NCBI GenBank assembly: GCA_965243615.1
Contig: CBDEVO010000003.1
Location: 5,146,001 to 5,210,000, forward strand
Length of the DNA: 64,000 nt
From: JAJEEA01 sp965243615
GTDB lineage: Bacteria > Acidobacteriota > Vicinamibacteria > Vicinamibacterales > UBA8438
Direction: 5' to 3'
In this document: positions 51,653 through 60,197 of the stretch, piece by piece
Numbering within the stretch: position 1 is the first letter of the stretch
Layout: every line of letters begins with the position of its first letter
Position numbers and translations under genes: made by a program
The notes under the pieces: generated by a model
Seen by the model: the letters and a program-made list of their open reading frames with translations, nothing else
Databases searched by the model: none
What the model was told of the DNA's origin: nothing

Positions 51653-51762
51653 CGGGTCAGACGACTGTCGACCCGCCGCGGGCCGGGCGCGGTCCGGCCC
51701 GGCCGTGCCGGAGAAGACTGACCACGAGTCCGCGGATTCGCTGGCGGAGAGAGGATGCAACC

Positions 51763-52521
51763 ATGCTGCGAAACAAGGGGTTCATGATCGGCGTTCCGGC
51801 CGCGGCGATGCTGTTCGCGGTCGCCGCGGCGCAGGAGCGCACGGAGCTGCCGCCGCCCGAGGAGACCGAGGCGTGGAAGCCGGTCCCCGCCGTGGTCGAC
51901 CCCGGCCGTTCCGGCCACGGCCCGCCGCCGTCCGACGCCATCGTGCTGTTCGACGGCACGGACCTGTCCGAGTGGCAGGGCCGCGACGGCGCGGCCCGGT
52001 GGAAGGTCGCCGACGGCGCCATGACCGTGCGCCCCGGCACCGGCAGCATCACGACGAAGCGGGGGTTCGGCGACGTGCAGCTCCACGTCGAGTGGCGCAC
52101 GCCCACCGAGATCGTCGGCGAAAGCCAAGGCCGCGGCAACAGCGGGGTGTTCCTGATGGGGCTCTACGAGGTGCAGGTGCTCGACTCGTGGGAGAACCCC
52201 ACCTACGTCAACGGGCAGGCGGCCAGCGTCTACAAGCAGCACATCCCCCTCGTCAACGCCTCGCGGGGGCCCGGCGAGTGGCAGACCTACGACATCGTCT
52301 TCACCGCCCCGCGGTTCGACGCCGACGGCGGCCTGGAGAGCCCCGCCACGGTGACGGTGCTCCACAACGGCGTGCTCGTGCAGAACCACGTGACGCTGGA
52401 AGGGCCCACCGTCTTCCGCGGCAAGCCGCGCTACGAGGCCCACGCGGACCGGCTGCCGCTCATGCTGCAGGACCACCGCAACGACGTCAGCTACCGCAAC
52501 ATCTGGGTCCGCGAGCTGTAG
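51763..52521 (+). CDS. DUF1080 (3-keto-disaccharide hydrolase-like) exported protein
   Basis: 252 residues. Signal peptide, then a LamG/concanavalin-like DUF1080 domain: AIVLFDGTDLSEWQGRDG, WKVADGAMTVRPGTGSITTKRGFGD, QLHVEWRTP, GNSGVFLMGLYEVQVLDSW, VLHNGVLVQNHVTLEGPT. DUF1080 members hydrolyse 3-keto-glycosides made by Gfo/Idh-type oxidoreductases; the oxidoreductase 110 bp upstream fits that role. Confidence 0.9.
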   Translation: MLRNKGFMIGVPAAAMLFAVAAAQERTELPPPEETEAWKPVPAVVDPGRSGHGPPPSDAIVLFDGTDLSEWQGRDGAARWKVADGAMTVRPGTGSITTKRGFGDVQLHVEWRTPTEIVGESQGRGNSGVFLMGLYEVQVLDSWENPTYVNGQAASVYKQHIPLVNASRGPGEWQTYDIVFTAPRFDADGGLESPATVTVLHNGVLVQNHVTLEGPTVFRGKPRYEAHADRLPLMLQDHRNDVSYRNIWVREL

Positions 52522-52566
52522 CGCCTCCGGAAGCGGCGCCGCGCCCATCCGAAAGGAACGCCAACG

Positions 52567-53025
52567 ATGCGAACCTGCCGCCGACCTCTCTCTCGGGTGC
52601 TCGCCGCCGTCCTTCTCGCGGCGGTCGCCGCCGCGCCGGCGGCCGCCCAATCGGCCCAGTCGACCCGCGAGACCCTGATCGAGCTCGAGCGCGGCTGGAA
52701 CGACGCCGTCTACCGCCAGGACGCCGACTTCGTGGAGAGGCTGCTCGCCGACGAGTACCTCGCCACCTACGACGACGGCAGCCGCGGCGACAAGGCGCGG
52801 GAGCTGGATCTCATCGCCAACTTCAACCAGGCGGTGATCTCGGCCGTCCAGGACGACTTCCGGGTCGCCATCTACGGCGACACCGCGGTGGTGTGGTTCA
52901 CCCTGCACCTCGTCGGCCTCCGAGACGGGCAGGAGGCCGAGCTGACCCTGCGCTACACCGACGTCTGGGTACGGCGCGACGGCCGGTGGCAGTGCGTCTC
53001 GGTCCACAGCACGCGGGTGAGCTGA
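52567..53025 (+). CDS. Exported NTF2-like (DUF4440/SnoaL) protein
   Basis: 152 residues, GGAACGCC upstream, signal peptide ending APAAAQSA. DUF4440 features: LIELERGWNDAVYRQDADFVERLLADEYLATYDDG, VVWFTLHLVGL, and TDVWVRRDGRWQCVSVHST. A small NTF2-like fold that may bind or isomerise a small molecule. Same direction as DUF1080, 45 bp downstream, probably co-transcribed. Confidence 0.88.
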   Translation: MRTCRRPLSRVLAAVLLAAVAAAPAAAQSAQSTRETLIELERGWNDAVYRQDADFVERLLADEYLATYDDGSRGDKARELDLIANFNQAVISAVQDDFRVAIYGDTAVVWFTLHLVGLRDGQEAELTLRYTDVWVRRDGRWQCVSVHSTRVS

Positions 53026-53191
53026 GGTTCGCTTCGCCCGGTCGCGAGTACGCCGACACCGGCCCCGCCCGCTGCTCGACTTCGGTCCTCCCAGCGGGCG
53101 GCGTTGGCCGGGCACCCACGTCAGCGCGTCACGCGCCCGGTCCTCAGGTCGTCCGCGGCCCCGGGCGGGCGAACGCCCAGGAGCGCAGGAG

Positions 53192-53875
53192 ATGGCGAAA
53201 TCGGCGACGGGCGCGGCGGGCGGGCAGTCTCCGGCCGACGAGGAGACGCCCGGCCACGAGCACCACCACGATCACCAGGTCGTGCCCGACGACATCGCGC
53301 TGCGCGTGCGCGCGCTGGAGTCGATACTCGCCGACAAGCGGATGGTCGACCCCGCCGCCCTCGACGCGGTCGTCGACGCCTACGAGAACCGCATCGGCCC
53401 CCGCAACGGCGCCCAGGTCGTGGCCCGGGCTTGGACCGACCCCGCCTACAAGGCGCGGCTGCTCGACGACGGGACCGCGGCCATCGCCGAGATCGGCTTC
53501 GGCGGGACCCAGGGCGAGCACATGGTCGTCGTCGAGAACACCCCCGAGGTCCACAACCTCGTCGTCTGCACCCTGTGCTCGTGCTACCCGTGGCCGACCC
53601 TCGGGCTGCCGCCCGTCTGGTACAAGTCCAACGCCTACCGCGCGCGCGCGGTCATCGAGCCGCGCGCGGTGCTGCGCGAGTTCGGCGTCGAGATCGCCGA
53701 CGACGTCGAGGTGCGGGTGTGGGACAGCACCGCGGAGATCCGCTACCTCGTGCTGCCCCAGCGCCCCCCCGGAACGGAGAGCATGACCGAGGAGGACCTG
53801 GCCGGCCTCGTCTCGCGCGACGCCATGGTCGGCGTCGCCGTGGTGCCGCCGCCGGACGGCTGGAGGACGACATGA
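53192..53875 (+). CDS. nthA: Nitrile hydratase alpha subunit, cobalt type
   Basis: 227 residues. The metal-binding motif VCTLCSC (C126-T127-L128-C129-S130-C131) is diagnostic; Thr rather than Ser at its second position marks the cobalt class. Two of the cysteines become sulfenic/sulfinic ligands in the enzyme. The reaction is hydration of nitriles to amides in the cytoplasm. The N-terminus carries a His-rich stretch (HEHHHDH, 22-28), seen in some cobalt-type members. It overlaps the beta-subunit start by 4 bp. Confidence 0.95.
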   Translation: MAKSATGAAGGQSPADEETPGHEHHHDHQVVPDDIALRVRALESILADKRMVDPAALDAVVDAYENRIGPRNGAQVVARAWTDPAYKARLLDDGTAAIAEIGFGGTQGEHMVVVENTPEVHNLVVCTLCSCYPWPTLGLPPVWYKSNAYRARAVIEPRAVLREFGVEIADDVEVRVWDSTAEIRYLVLPQRPPGTESMTEEDLAGLVSRDAMVGVAVVPPPDGWRTT

Positions 53876-54525
53876 ACGGCGTCCACGACATGGGTGGGAT
53901 GGACGGCTTCGGCCCCGTCGAGCGCGAGCCGAACGAGCCCGTGTTCCACCATCGCTGGGAGGGCCGCGTGTTCGCCATCCGCGCCGCCCTCCGGCCCAAG
54001 GACCGAGTGCCGGGCTGGGGCAGCTTCCGCTACGACCTCGAGCGCATCCCCCCCGCCGACTACCTCCGCATGTCGTACTACGAGCGCTGGTTCGCCATAT
54101 CGCTGGACCGCCTCCTCCGTAGCGGCCTCGTGACGACGGCCGAGCTCGAGACGGGGCGTCCGGAACCCGGCCCGCCGGGGCCGGCTCTCCGCCCCGGGCC
54201 CGCCGCGCGCCCCTCCGGCCCCGGGCGACTGGATGTCGACGTGGCACCGCGCTTCCAGCCCGGCGAGGACGTGCGCGCGCGCAACCTGCATCCTCCCGGA
54301 CATACGAGGCTGCCGCGCTACACCCGCGGCAAGACGGGCGTGGTCACCCGCGACAACGGCGTCTACGCCCTGCAGGACACCGACGAGGCCGGGCAGGCGC
54401 TCGATCGCCCGCCGCAGCACGTCTACACCGTGCGCTTCGGCGCGCAGGACCTGTGGGGAGAGCGCGCTTCGGCGCGCGACACCGTCTACGTCGACCTCTG
54501 GGAGGACCATCTTGAGCCGGCCTGA
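53872..54525 (+). CDS. nthB: Nitrile hydratase beta subunit
   Basis: 217 residues, ATG overlapping the alpha stop (ATGA). The beginning MNGVHDMGGMDGFGPVE is the classic beta-subunit start, and the C-terminal SH3-like half holds RYTRGKTGVVTRDNGVYALQDT, VYTVRF and VYVDLWEDHLEPA. The middle is a Pro/Gly-rich linker. Pairs with alpha to form the active site. Last bases overlap the accessory gene by 14 bp. Confidence 0.95.
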   Translation: MNGVHDMGGMDGFGPVEREPNEPVFHHRWEGRVFAIRAALRPKDRVPGWGSFRYDLERIPPADYLRMSYYERWFAISLDRLLRSGLVTTAELETGRPEPGPPGPALRPGPAARPSGPGRLDVDVAPRFQPGEDVRARNLHPPGHTRLPRYTRGKTGVVTRDNGVYALQDTDEAGQALDRPPQHVYTVRFGAQDLWGERASARDTVYVDLWEDHLEPA

Positions 54526-54958
54526 CCCTGCGCCCCGCCCGCCGGGACCCGACGCGGGCCGGCTCGACTCACCGCGGCTCGACGCCGAACGGCTCGCCGC
54601 CCTCCCCCCGCTGCCGCGCGACGACGACGGACCCGTGTTCGCCGAACCGTGGCAGGCCCAGGCGTTCGCCCTTGCGGTCAGCCTCAGCGAGCAGGGCCAC
54701 TACACCTGGAAGGAATGGACCCGCGCCCTCGCGGGCGAGCTTCGCGCCGCCGCCGCGCGCGGCGAGCCCGACGACGGCTCGCGCTACTACCACCACTGGG
54801 TCGCAGCCCTCGAGCGCCTCGCCGCCGCGAAGGGCCTGACCGACGCGCCGGCCCTGCACACCCGCAAGGAGGCCTGGGCCGACGCCTACCGGCACACCCC
54901 GCACGGTCAGCCGGTGGTGCTCCGCGACCGCGACGATTCCGCCGGCGCGGCAGGTTGA
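54512..54958 (+). CDS. Nitrile hydratase accessory/activator protein
   Basis: 148 residues from TTG 54512, chosen because GGGAGG lies six bases upstream and the frame starts within the end of nthB. Signature: VFAEPWQAQAFALAVSLSEQGHYTWKEWTRAL, then YYHHWVAALERLAA and the C-terminal YRHTPHGQPVVL. These small beta-like proteins (P14K-type activators) help insert cobalt. The tight overlaps make one translationally coupled three-gene operon. Confidence 0.9.
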   Translation: MSRPDPAPRPPGPDAGRLDSPRLDAERLAALPPLPRDDDGPVFAEPWQAQAFALAVSLSEQGHYTWKEWTRALAGELRAAAARGEPDDGSRYYHHWVAALERLAAAKGLTDAPALHTRKEAWADAYRHTPHGQPVVLRDRDDSAGAAG

Positions 54959-55126
54959 GCCGCTTGTCCCACGACGACGCCCGTTGTCTCCCCCTGATGA
55001 CGAGGAGTCAGGCGGCTGGCCGGCCACCCGCTCCGTCTGGCCCGCCCATCGTCGCCGAACGCGACGGCAACGTCGCGCTGCGGCCTCCGCTGGGCGCCCA
55101 ACCACCCTCCGGGAGTCCGCTCCCTT

Positions 55127-55423
55127 CTACGGCGCTGACTCCTGGGCGACGTTGAATCGCCGGACCTCGATCTCGCGAGTACGCGCCCGCACCTGCCACA
55201 AGTCGTATGCCATCTGCATGCCGAGCCACGTCTCGGGCGACGACCCGAACGCCTTGGACAGCCGGATCGCCATCTCGACCGAAATGCCGGCCCTTTCGTT
55301 GACGAGATCGGACAGCGCCTGGCGCGTCACGCCCAGACCGGCCGCGGCCTCCGTCACCGACAGGCCCAGCGGATCGAGGCACTGGCGCCGTACGATTCCT
55401 CCCGGGTGAGGGGGATTCTGCAT
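55127..55423 (-). CDS. higA: HigA-type XRE antitoxin
   Basis: 98 residues from ATG 55423. Starts MQNPPHPGGIVRRQC, the usual HigA opening, then the helix-turn-helix LSVTEAAAGLGVTRQALSDLVNERAGIS, VEMAIRLSKAFGSSPETWLGMQMAYDL. Second gene after the toxin, 19 bp apart, as in typical higBA loci. Confidence 0.93.
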   Translation of the reverse strand: MQNPPHPGGIVRRQCLDPLGLSVTEAAAGLGVTRQALSDLVNERAGISVEMAIRLSKAFGSSPETWLGMQMAYDLWQVRARTREIEVRRFNVAQESAP

Positions 55424-55442
55424 GGCCACCGGTCCATCTCCT

Positions 55443-55721
55443 TCAGTGATAGTCGACGTAGTCGACGTCGAGCGCGTGCCCGTCCTCGAACCTGAACGTG
55501 ACCCGCCAGTTACCCGACACCCGGACGGCATGGTAACCCGCGAGCTCGCCCTTGAGCGGATGCAGGCGGAATCCCGGCAGGTCCATGTCCGCCGGTCCGC
55601 GACTGCGATCCAGTGCGGCCAGGATGTCCCTCAGCTTCTGGACGGGCTCCGGGGCGACGCGACGCGCGGTTCGGCCCTCGTAGAGTGCCTCCAAGCCTCG
55701 ATGCCGAAACGACCTGACCAT
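55443..55721 (-). CDS. higB: HigB-type RelE-family toxin
   Basis: 92 residues from ATG 55721. RelE/HigB pattern: VRSFRHRGLEALYEGRT, KLRDILAALDRS, DLPGFRLHPLKGELAGYHAVRVSGNWRVTFRFEDGHALDVDYVDYH. The final Arg/His cluster matches the mRNA-cleaving active site of this family. The promoter upstream predicts transcription starting about at the ATG. Appears intact with its antitoxin. Confidence 0.93.
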   Translation of the reverse strand: MVRSFRHRGLEALYEGRTARRVAPEPVQKLRDILAALDRSRGPADMDLPGFRLHPLKGELAGYHAVRVSGNWRVTFRFEDGHALDVDYVDYH

Positions 55722-55727
55722 CAACAG

Positions 55728-55762
55728 AGGCTAGACTGTCGTGCGTCGCCTGTCAATTGACA
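55728..55762 (-). promoter_or_regulatory. higBA promoter and palindromic operator
   Basis: On the minus strand TTGACA (55751-55756), a 17-bp spacer and TAGCCT (55728-55733) form a good promoter whose start would fall near the ATG at 55721. A perfect 12-bp palindrome TGTCAATTGACA (55751-55762) covers the -35 element and is a likely HigA operator. Confidence 0.65.
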
Positions 55763-55997
55763 CCCGTGTCCGTTCTCTCGGCGGGAGGTCGACGGTACCT
55801 GCTCGGCCCACCGCCGGAAGACGCCATGACGGGACGCAGGCGGGAGACCGGGGCGAGCTGCTCTTGCCACCTGTCCGCCCTTGTGAGGTAATCTCACCGC
55901 ATCGACGGCGGCCCGCGGCGGTTGAGCCGCGCCGGCTTCGCACCGATGACGATCGCCGAGCGCAACGGCCGAACCCGATGACAGGAGGCCCGTAGCC

Positions 55998-57665
55998 ATG
56001 ACCGCAACGCACCACGCCGGCCCCGTGACCTCACGCCGCGACTTCTGGACGAGACGGGCGTTCCTGCACGGGGTGTCGGGCCTCGCCGCCGCCGGCGGCG
56101 CGGCGCAGTTGCTGCCCGGCGCGCCCGCGGTGTTCACTCGCGCATGGGCCCAGGAGGCGACTTCCGGCGCCACCGTCGAGACCACGGCGGGCCGCGTCCG
56201 GGGCTCGATGCGGGCGGGCGTCCACGTCTTCAAGGGCGTTCGCTACGGCGCGCCGACGTGCGGGCGCAACCGGTTCATGCCGCCCATGGCGCCGGCCCCG
56301 TGGGCCGGCGTGCGCGACGCCCTGGCCTACGGCGCGGCGGCGCCGCAGAGCCGGTCCCATCCGGTCACCAGCGAGGACTGCCTCTTCCTCAACGTGTGGA
56401 CGCGCGGCCTCGGCGACGGCGGCCGGCGCCCGGTCATGGTCTGGCTGCACGGCGGCGGCTTCCGGGCGGGCTCGGGGTCGTCGGCCACCTACGACGGGGT
56501 CAACCTCTGCAACGGGGGCGACGTGGTCGTCGTCACCATCAACCACCGCCTCAACATCTTCGGGTCGGCGTACCTGGCCGAGCTGGCCGGCGACGACTTC
56601 GCGGCGTCCGGCTGCACGGGCATGCTCGACATCGTCGCCGCCCTCGAGTGGGTGCGCGACAACATCGAGGCGTTCGGCGGCGACCCCGACCGCGTGACGG
56701 TGTTCGGCGAGTCCGGCGGCGGACGGAAGGTCTCCACCCTGCTCGCGATGCCCGACGCCAAGGGGCTCTTCCACCGGGCCATCATCCAGAGCGGCGCCGT
56801 GCTGCGCGTGCGCAATACGCGCGATGCGACCCGCGAGGCGGAGCTGCTGCTGGCGAAGCTCGGGCTGCGGGCGGACCAGACGCGGGACCTGCAGGCGGTG
56901 CCGACCGACCGGCTGTTCGCGGCGTTCACGGAGGTGTCCCGCGACTTCGAGCCGGAGGAGCACGTGGTCGGCATGACCACCAGCACCCCGGTACTGGACG
57001 GACGCTTCATCCCCGTACACCCCTTCGACCCGACGGCGGCCGAGATCTCGAGGGACGTGCCGGTGATCGTCGGCTACAACCGCACCGAGGAGACGCTGTC
57101 GTGGCGCAGCCGCGAGATGCCGCTCGACATGACGGACGCCGATCTGCACGGACGGATCGCGGCGCGGCTGCGGAGCGACGCCCACGTCGGCCGCGTGGTC
57201 GAGGCTTATCGCGACGCCTATCCGGACGCGCGCCCGTGGGACCTCTACATCCTGATCTGCACCGACCACCCGCGCGGCATGTACGCGCGCGAGCTCGCGG
57301 CGCGCAAGACCGCGCAGGGCGGCGCCCCCGCCTGGCTCTACCGCTTCGACTGGGACATGGGTGGCGAGATGAAGACGCCCCACGCCCTCGAGATCCGTTT
57401 CGTCTTCGACAACGTCGACCACACCGAGACCCGGCTGTTCGACCTGCCCGGCTCACCGGACGCCCGCACCCTCGCCGGCCGGATGAGCGCGGCGTGGGCG
57501 GCGTTCGCCCGCACCGGGAACCCCGACACTCGGGACCTGCCGCACTGGCCGGTCTACGCCCGCGACACACGGCAGGCGATGCTCTTCGACAACGAGAGCC
57601 GCATCGTGCGGGACCACGACCGCGGTCCGCGGCTGGTGATGGAAGAGGTGCTCGGATTGGCGTGA
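55998..57665 (+). CDS. Secreted type-B carboxylesterase
   Basis: 555 residues. Twin-arginine-like N-terminus (RRDFWTRRAFLHGVSGLAAAGG). Type-B carboxylesterase/lipase core: FKGVRYGAP, SEDCLFLNVWT, oxyanion HGGGF (151-155), and the nucleophile FGESGGG (Ser239). The acid and His residues would lie in the C-terminal half, but I did not assign them firmly. Hydrolyses carboxylic esters outside the cytoplasm. Followed by a cyclase-family hydrolase 89 bp downstream on the same strand. Confidence 0.88.
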   Translation: MTATHHAGPVTSRRDFWTRRAFLHGVSGLAAAGGAAQLLPGAPAVFTRAWAQEATSGATVETTAGRVRGSMRAGVHVFKGVRYGAPTCGRNRFMPPMAPAPWAGVRDALAYGAAAPQSRSHPVTSEDCLFLNVWTRGLGDGGRRPVMVWLHGGGFRAGSGSSATYDGVNLCNGGDVVVVTINHRLNIFGSAYLAELAGDDFAASGCTGMLDIVAALEWVRDNIEAFGGDPDRVTVFGESGGGRKVSTLLAMPDAKGLFHRAIIQSGAVLRVRNTRDATREAELLLAKLGLRADQTRDLQAVPTDRLFAAFTEVSRDFEPEEHVVGMTTSTPVLDGRFIPVHPFDPTAAEISRDVPVIVGYNRTEETLSWRSREMPLDMTDADLHGRIAARLRSDAHVGRVVEAYRDAYPDARPWDLYILICTDHPRGMYARELAARKTAQGGAPAWLYRFDWDMGGEMKTPHALEIRFVFDNVDHTETRLFDLPGSPDARTLAGRMSAAWAAFARTGNPDTRDLPHWPVYARDTRQAMLFDNESRIVRDHDRGPRLVMEEVLGLA

Positions 57666-57754
57666 ACCCGCTTGCCGCCGGCCATCCCGTCTGCGATAGT
57701 CTCGCGGTATCGGCGTTGACGGCCGCGGAGCGGCCACCTGCACGGAGAGTACCC

Positions 57755-58747
57755 ATGACGAGATTGTCGATGCAGCTCGCGGTCGTCACCGGCATCGTGG
57801 GGCTCGGGCTGTCCCTGGGGAGCGCGAGCCCGGAGGCCCAGTCGCCCGGGCGCGAGCCGGTCAGCATCGCGCAGTTCGACCGGTGGATGGACGAGCTTTC
57901 GAACTGGGGCCGCTGGGGCGACGACGACCAGATCGGCGCCGCCAACCTGATGACGGACGAGAAGCGCCGCGAGGCGGCGGCCCTCGTGCGGACGGGCACG
58001 ACGGTGTCGCTGTCGCACGACTTCCTCACCGAGGAGGCGGTCGACGCGGCCGAGCCCTACGTGCTGCAGATGAACGTCAACCCCGAGGGGCAGAACTCGG
58101 GCGACCGGGTCGAGGTCTACTTCCACGGCGTGAGCTACTCCCACCTCGACGGGCTGTGCCACGTCTTCTACAAGGACAAGCTCTACAACGGCCTCGACTT
58201 CCGTGACGTGGTCACCGAGGACGGCTGCTCGCTGATGGACACCACGCAGATGAAGGACGGCCTGGTGACGCGGGGGGTGCTGGTCGACATGCCCCGGCTC
58301 AAGGGCGTGCCGTACCTCGAGCCGGGCACGAAGCTGTACCGCGAGGACATCGAGGCGTGGGAGGAATACGCGGGGGTCCGCCTTGGCCCGGGCGACGCGT
58401 TGCTGCTGCGCACCGGCCGCTGGGCCTACCGCGAGGCGGTGGGGCCGACGCGCGAGATGTCGGGGTGGGACGCTTCGGTCATCCCGTTCCTCGCCGAGCG
58501 CGACATCGCGCTGCTCGGCGCCGACTCGGTGCACGAGGCGCCGAACAGCGTGCCGGGGCTGCGCGTCAACCCCATCCACCGGTTCGCGATCGTCGCGCGC
58601 GGGATGAACCTGCTCGACAACATCGACCTCGACGCCGCGGCGGAGACGGCGGCCCGCCTCAACCGCTGGGAATTCATGCTGGTCGTCGCCCCGCTACGAG
58701 TGCCCGGGGGAACGGGGTCGCCGGTGAACCCGATCGCCATCTTCTGA
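57755..58747 (+). CDS. Exported cyclase-family (kynurenine formamidase-like) hydrolase
   Basis: 330 residues from ATG 57755 (GGAGAG upstream), signal peptide ending EAQSPG. Cyclase core: NWGRWGDDDQIGAANLMT, the metal motif SHLDGLCH, MKDGLVTRGVLVDMPRLKG, GDALLLRTGRW, and a TGSPVNPIAIF ending. Clearly a paralogue of the cyclase at 36083, but with a Sec-type signal and no Ala/Pro spacer. The 3' end of the gene is duplicated immediately downstream. Confidence 0.87.
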   Translation: MTRLSMQLAVVTGIVGLGLSLGSASPEAQSPGREPVSIAQFDRWMDELSNWGRWGDDDQIGAANLMTDEKRREAAALVRTGTTVSLSHDFLTEEAVDAAEPYVLQMNVNPEGQNSGDRVEVYFHGVSYSHLDGLCHVFYKDKLYNGLDFRDVVTEDGCSLMDTTQMKDGLVTRGVLVDMPRLKGVPYLEPGTKLYREDIEAWEEYAGVRLGPGDALLLRTGRWAYREAVGPTREMSGWDASVIPFLAERDIALLGADSVHEAPNSVPGLRVNPIHRFAIVARGMNLLDNIDLDAAAETAARLNRWEFMLVVAPLRVPGGTGSPVNPIAIF

Positions 58748-58834
58748 ATCAGACGACACGGGCAACCGATGGAGAACGCGGTCGCCGGCGAACCCGATCG
58801 CCATCTTCTGAATCAGACGACACGGACAACCGAT
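58717..58834. repeat. Direct duplication of the cyclase 3' end, 64-bp period
   Basis: GTCGCCGG[T/C]GAACCCGATC through the stop codon and ~25 bp of downstream sequence occurs at 58717-58770 and again at 58781-58834, with two mismatches. The second copy duplicates the last codons and stop outside the gene. Confidence 0.92.
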
Positions 58835-59007
58835 CCGAATCTGCCCATCGGGGGGTCGGGAACGAACGGACCTCCCCGCCTCGGCCCGGCCGAACACCAC
58901 GACCGGCTCGCCCTCGCCTTCGGGGGCCGGCGGCTGGCGGCCGGCGGGGGCACCATGACCGAGCTGCCGTTCCTCCACCGAGGGCGGCGAACACGAAGCG
59001 CCACATC

Positions 59008-60063
59008 ATGCCAGACACCGTCATCCCACTATTCAGCGACACCGAGACCCGGCCGACTCCCGGCATGCGGGCGGCCATCGCCGCGGCCGAGGTCGGCGAC
59101 GAGCAGAAGGGCGAGGACCCCACCGTCATCCGGCTGCAGGAACGCGTGGCCGAGCTGCTCGGCAAGGAAGCGGCCCTTTGGCTGCCCACCGGCACTATGT
59201 GCAACCTCGTGGCGGTGAAGACCCACACCGCTCCCGGGGACGCCCTCGTCGCCGACTGGATGGCCCACGTCATCCGCGCCGAGTCGGGCGGGGCCGCCCT
59301 CGCCTCCGGGGTCATCGTGGAGGGAATCCGCACCGAGCGCGGCATTTTCACCGCTTCCGAGCTGGAAGCGGCGATGGACCGCGTCGTCGCCGTGCCCCAG
59401 CCCTACGGACAGCCCGTCGGCGTCGTCTGCGTCGAGCAGACCCACAACTTCGGCGGCGGCGCGGTGTGGCCGCTCAAGACGCTCGACGCCGTCGCCGCAG
59501 TCGCGCGCGCCCACGGGGTACCGCTGCACATGGACGGCGCGCGACTGCTCAACGCCTGCGCGGCCCTCGGTGTCTCCGCCGCCGCGGTCGCGGAGCGCGT
59601 GGACAGCGTGTGGATCGACTTCACCAAGGGGCTCGGCGCCCCCATCGGCGCGGTACTCGCGGGTACCGCCGAGTTCGTCGCGCGCGCGCGTCGCTACAAG
59701 CAGCTCTTCGGCGGCGCCATGCGGCAGGCGGGCGTCGCCGCCGCGGGGTGCCTGTACGCCCTCGACCATCACGTCGACCGTCTGGCAGAGGACCACGACA
59801 ACGCGGGCCGCCTCGCCCGCGGCCTGGCCGAGATCGACGGCATCGAGGTCCGCACCGCCTCGCCCGACACCAACATGGTGTTCTTCGACGCGTCCGGGCT
59901 GGGCCTGAGCAACCGGGAGTTCCTCGACCGGCTCGCGGCGACCGGAGTCCGCATGAGCGGCGCCGGCGGGGCGATCCGCGCCGTCACTCACCTCGACGTC
60001 TCGCGAGCGGACATCGAGTGCTCCCTCGACGCCGTTCGCAAGGTCGCCTCCCGACCTGCGTGA
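59008..60063 (+). CDS. L-threonine aldolase-type PLP enzyme (beta-eliminating lyase family)
   Basis: 351 residues from ATG 59008. Fold-type I threonine aldolase motifs: FSDTETRPTPGMRAAIAAAEVGDEQKGEDPTV, LWLPTGTMCNLVAV, VEQTHNFGGG, LHMDGARLLNA (Asp176 for the pyridine nitrogen) and IDFTKGLGAPIG (Lys207 binds PLP). Cytoplasmic, cleaving beta-hydroxy amino acids such as threonine or allo-threonine to glycine and an aldehyde. No operon partner evident. Confidence 0.92.
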   Translation: MPDTVIPLFSDTETRPTPGMRAAIAAAEVGDEQKGEDPTVIRLQERVAELLGKEAALWLPTGTMCNLVAVKTHTAPGDALVADWMAHVIRAESGGAALASGVIVEGIRTERGIFTASELEAAMDRVVAVPQPYGQPVGVVCVEQTHNFGGGAVWPLKTLDAVAAVARAHGVPLHMDGARLLNACAALGVSAAAVAERVDSVWIDFTKGLGAPIGAVLAGTAEFVARARRYKQLFGGAMRQAGVAAAGCLYALDHHVDRLAEDHDNAGRLARGLAEIDGIEVRTASPDTNMVFFDASGLGLSNREFLDRLAATGVRMSGAGGAIRAVTHLDVSRADIECSLDAVRKVASRPA

Positions 60064-60197
60064 ACCGGTACCGGTGCAGTCTCTCGCCACCTCACCTGCC
60101 ATCCGCCCGACGCCGGCCCACGAGCCGCGCACCGGACGCCCGCCGCGGGGCGTCCTCATGCACCGGCGAAACTCGGAGCTCACCACCGCCGCCGTCG

